From Pseudohaliea sp964438205 (GTDB lineage Bacteria > Pseudomonadota > Gammaproteobacteria > Pseudomonadales > Halieaceae), in NCBI GenBank assembly GCA_964438205.1, contig CAYTJQ010000028.1:1-41049 (forward strand): a stretch of DNA of 41,049 bases, in the 5' to 3' direction. The translations under genes and the position numbers were made by a program. Positions 39,384 through 41,049 of this stretch are shown piece by piece. The notes under the pieces were generated by a model. The model saw only the letters and a program-made list of their open reading frames with translations, had not been told where the DNA came from and made no database searches. Numbering within the stretch: the first letter of the stretch is position 1; every line of letters begins with the position of its first letter.

Positions 39384-39805
39384 GCCGACGCCCTCCCCAG
39401 CCTGTCAGCCACGCGATCCGCGACCCAGCCGCCGAAGTCGTTGCGGATCCCGGCCAGGCTCTCGCTGCCCTCCTCCACCCAGCGCGCCAGGTGCTCGGCG
39501 CCAACCTCCACCGGGAACCAGAGCGCGCCGCTGTAGCCCGTCTCCGGGTCCTTGCCGCGGCCAATGCGCAGCACCCGCCCCGGGCCCTCGCCGGCCTCGA
39601 TCTCGCCGAGGCGACGGCCCAGCATCACCCGGTCGAGTGACGCCAGCCGGGCCAGCTCCGACGACGGGCGCCCGGGGTACTGCTGGACCGCCTCGGCGGC
39701 CATGTCCTGCTGGCGCTTCCGGGCACCGGTGGAGGTCATGCGGCGCTCGGCCTCATGGCTCGTAGCGGGGTCGTTCTTGCGGGTTGCAGGGGTCTGGACG
39801 TTCAT
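39380..39805 (-). CDS. Winged-helix phage protein (141 aa)
   Basis: GGAGGAGG directly precedes ATG 39805. The N-terminus KNDPATSHEAERRMTSTGAR is typical of a phage protein group with 'D-P-x-T-S-x-x-A'. QQYPGRPSSELARLASLDRV, MLGRRLGEIEAGEGPGRVLR then reads as a winged helix (helix, recognition helix, wing). A Trp/Phe-bearing tail (LARWVEEGSESLAGIRNDFG) follows. A DNA-binding role is inferred. Confidence 0.68.
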   Translation of the reverse strand: MNVQTPATRKNDPATSHEAERRMTSTGARKRQQDMAAEAVQQYPGRPSSELARLASLDRVMLGRRLGEIEAGEGPGRVLRIGRGKDPETGYSGALWFPVEVGAEHLARWVEEGSESLAGIRNDFGGWVADRVADRLGRASA

Positions 39806-39813
39806 GCCTCCTC

Positions 39814-41049
39814 CTACGCCGTCATGGCGGTGTCGGGGATCAGGGCCTCGTGGGCGAAGTTCGCCTCCACGAGGGCGCGGGCCGGCGACGGGGAGACGCT
39901 GTTCCCCACGAGCCGGACCTGGGTGGTCTTGTTGAGCCGGCGGCCGTCAGCGCCCCGGTCGATGATGTAGTCGTCGGGGAATCCCTGGGCCCGGTAGAGT
40001 TCACGGGGCTGCAGCATCCGCATCCCGATGTCGGCCAGCACATAGGTCTCGCCGTCGATGGTCACGGTGACCAGCTGCAGGCGGTCCTTGCTGGTGATGG
40101 TCGGCGCCGGGTCGTTAAGGTCCCGGCCGGTCTCGCCGCTGCCGCTGCCGTAGTACGGGGCCATGAGCGCCGCCACCAGGCCGGCATGGTTGCCGCCGGC
40201 GGTGATGGTGGGGGCCGGCGCATCCGCGGCCACGGACCGCTGATCGCTGCCCTTCTGGTTCAGGAGGTGGGCGGCGACCACGGCGTTGTGGTCCTTGGCG
40301 GTGACGGTGTGCGTCGGCTCCTCGAGTGAGGCGCCCGCCCCCTGGTAGTTGCCGCCGTAGTGCTTGGCGAGGAATCCGGCCACCAGGGAGGCGCCGTTGC
40401 CAGTGCCGGTGATGGTGGGCAGCGGGTCCTCGGTGGACCGGGTGCGCGGATCCTGGCCGTCCCGTTCGCCGTGGCGGGGGATGAAGTAGGGAGCGACGAT
40501 GGCATGGCGGTTCTCCACCGTGACCGTCCTCAGCGGCTCGCCACCGGGCCAGGAGCAAGACGCGCCCGCGGACTTGTTATCGATCCCGATCAGGAACGGA
40601 TCCGCCGCCTCCAGAACGAACCGCTGCACGCCGCGGGCGATCCGCCGGAGTGTGTTCTCGGCCAGCGGCTTCTTGCGCTTGAAGATCGACGGGGCCGGGA
40701 TGGTCCAGTCGATGCACTCGGCGGCCGCGCGGAAGGGCTGCTTACGCCCCTTCTTCACGTCCTCGCTCTCCGGGGCCGCGTGGGTCGGCTCAGGCCAGAC
40801 GATGGGCCGGCCGTCCCGGCGGGCGATCATGAACAGGCGCTTGCGGATGGTTGGGGCGCCGTAGTCGCAGGCGCGGATGGCCCGCGACTCCACGGTGTAC
40901 CCAAGCCGCTCCAGCTGGCGCACGAACTCCCGGAACTGCTCCCCCTTGCGGGTGGGGTCCGGGCGGTCGTCGGGTCCGAGCGGGCCCCAATCCGCGAACT
41001 CCTCGACGTTCTCGAGCATGATGCACCGCGGCTTCACGCGCCGCGCCCA
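39814..41049 (-). CDS. dcm: DNA cytosine-5 methyltransferase, partial
   Basis: The frame is open to the window edge, so the N-terminus (with motif I and the PCQ catalytic loop) lies to the right. Visible are motif IV ENV (MLENVEEF), IRACDYGAPTIRKRLFMIAR matching the QxRxR-type motif, and the final VGNSVSPSPARALVEANF (motif X). Between them the target-recognition part holds five related units with a T-[IV]-T core (RTVTVENRHAIVAPYF, PTITGTGNGASLVAGF, HTVTAKDHNAVVAAHL, PTITAGGNHAGLVAAL, PTITSKDRLQLVTV). It would methylate C5 of cytosine, likely to protect phage DNA from host restriction. Confidence 0.92.
   Translation of the reverse strand, partial: WARRVKPRCIMLENVEEFADWGPLGPDDRPDPTRKGEQFREFVRQLERLGYTVESRAIRACDYGAPTIRKRLFMIARRDGRPIVWPEPTHAAPESEDVKKGRKQPFRAAAECIDWTIPAPSIFKRKKPLAENTLRRIARGVQRFVLEAADPFLIGIDNKSAGASCSWPGGEPLRTVTVENRHAIVAPYFIPRHGERDGQDPRTRSTEDPLPTITGTGNGASLVAGFLAKHYGGNYQGAGASLEEPTHTVTAKDHNAVVAAHLLNQKGSDQRSVAADAPAPTITAGGNHAGLVAALMAPYYGSGSGETGRDLNDPAPTITSKDRLQLVTVTIDGETYVLADIGMRMLQPRELYRAQGFPDDYIIDRGADGRRLNKTTQVRLVGNSVSPSPARALVEANFAHEALIPDTAMTA

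Overview
The window is almost entirely one tailed-phage genome with podovirus-type virion genes. It carries both an integrase with an apparently intact attP and a complete-looking head, tail and ejection module, so it is a temperate phage. It looks like the circular or unintegrated (virome) form rather than a prophage in a chromosome, because phage genes lie on both sides of the attachment site. GC is high (roughly two-thirds) apart from a sharp dip at about 37.8-38.9 kb and a milder one at 15.3-16.6 kb. The attachment core is the 3' half of a tRNA-Asn gene with an encoded CCA. A phage-borne outer-membrane barrel gene sits beside it. Both point to a Gram-negative, probably gammaproteobacterial, host; many virion proteins are acidic, which would fit a halophile but does not prove it.

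Layout. (1) 1-2.95 kb, plus strand: tail of an SSB gene, a DUF4224 protein, a tyrosine integrase, an attP region (tRNA-Asn core flanked by two TGTATACA-type palindromes on each side), an outer-membrane beta-barrel gene and a small membrane-anchored protein. (2) 2.9-32.8 kb, minus strand: one late operon of about 30 kb, read right to left, with many ATGA start/stop overlaps. Its order is RyR-domain protein, small and large terminase, portal, a small protein, scaffold, N4-gp56-type major capsid protein, head/neck adaptors, tail and fibre proteins, a C-type-lectin/FGE-fold adhesin with a diversity-generating-retroelement (DGR) type variable region, DUF4376 protein, holin-like membrane proteins, tail hub, DUF1983 protein, two lower-GC proteins, a GNAT-like protein, small internal virion proteins, and a 2942-residue polyvalent ejection protein. 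(3) 32.8-33.1 kb: a control region with a sigma70-like promoter for the late operon, an intrinsic terminator between that promoter and the first late gene, another terminator upstream, and a divergent plus-strand promoter with an 18-bp palindromic operator in its spacer. (4) 33.1-34.1 kb, plus strand: four small genes ending in a Cro-like DNA-binding protein. (5) 34.1-41.05 kb, minus strand: an early/delayed-early block like the lambda nin region: partial cytosine methyltransferase, winged-helix protein, a truncated 46-codon ORF, an HNH-AP2 homing endonuclease, NinB, a DUF1364 (YbcO) nuclease, a DksA/TraR zinc finger, a RuvC-like resolvase, a Q-like antiterminator candidate and thymidylate synthase.

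How it fits together: the Q-like protein in block 5 is the natural candidate to let RNA polymerase read through the leader terminator in block 3 and express block 2, as lambda Q does at pR'/tR'. The receptor-binding adhesin shows the codon pattern left by adenine-specific mutagenesis, but no reverse transcriptase or template repeat is in the window. If the DGR is complete, those parts lie in the unseen arc between the methyltransferase and SSB. No endolysin is recognisable.
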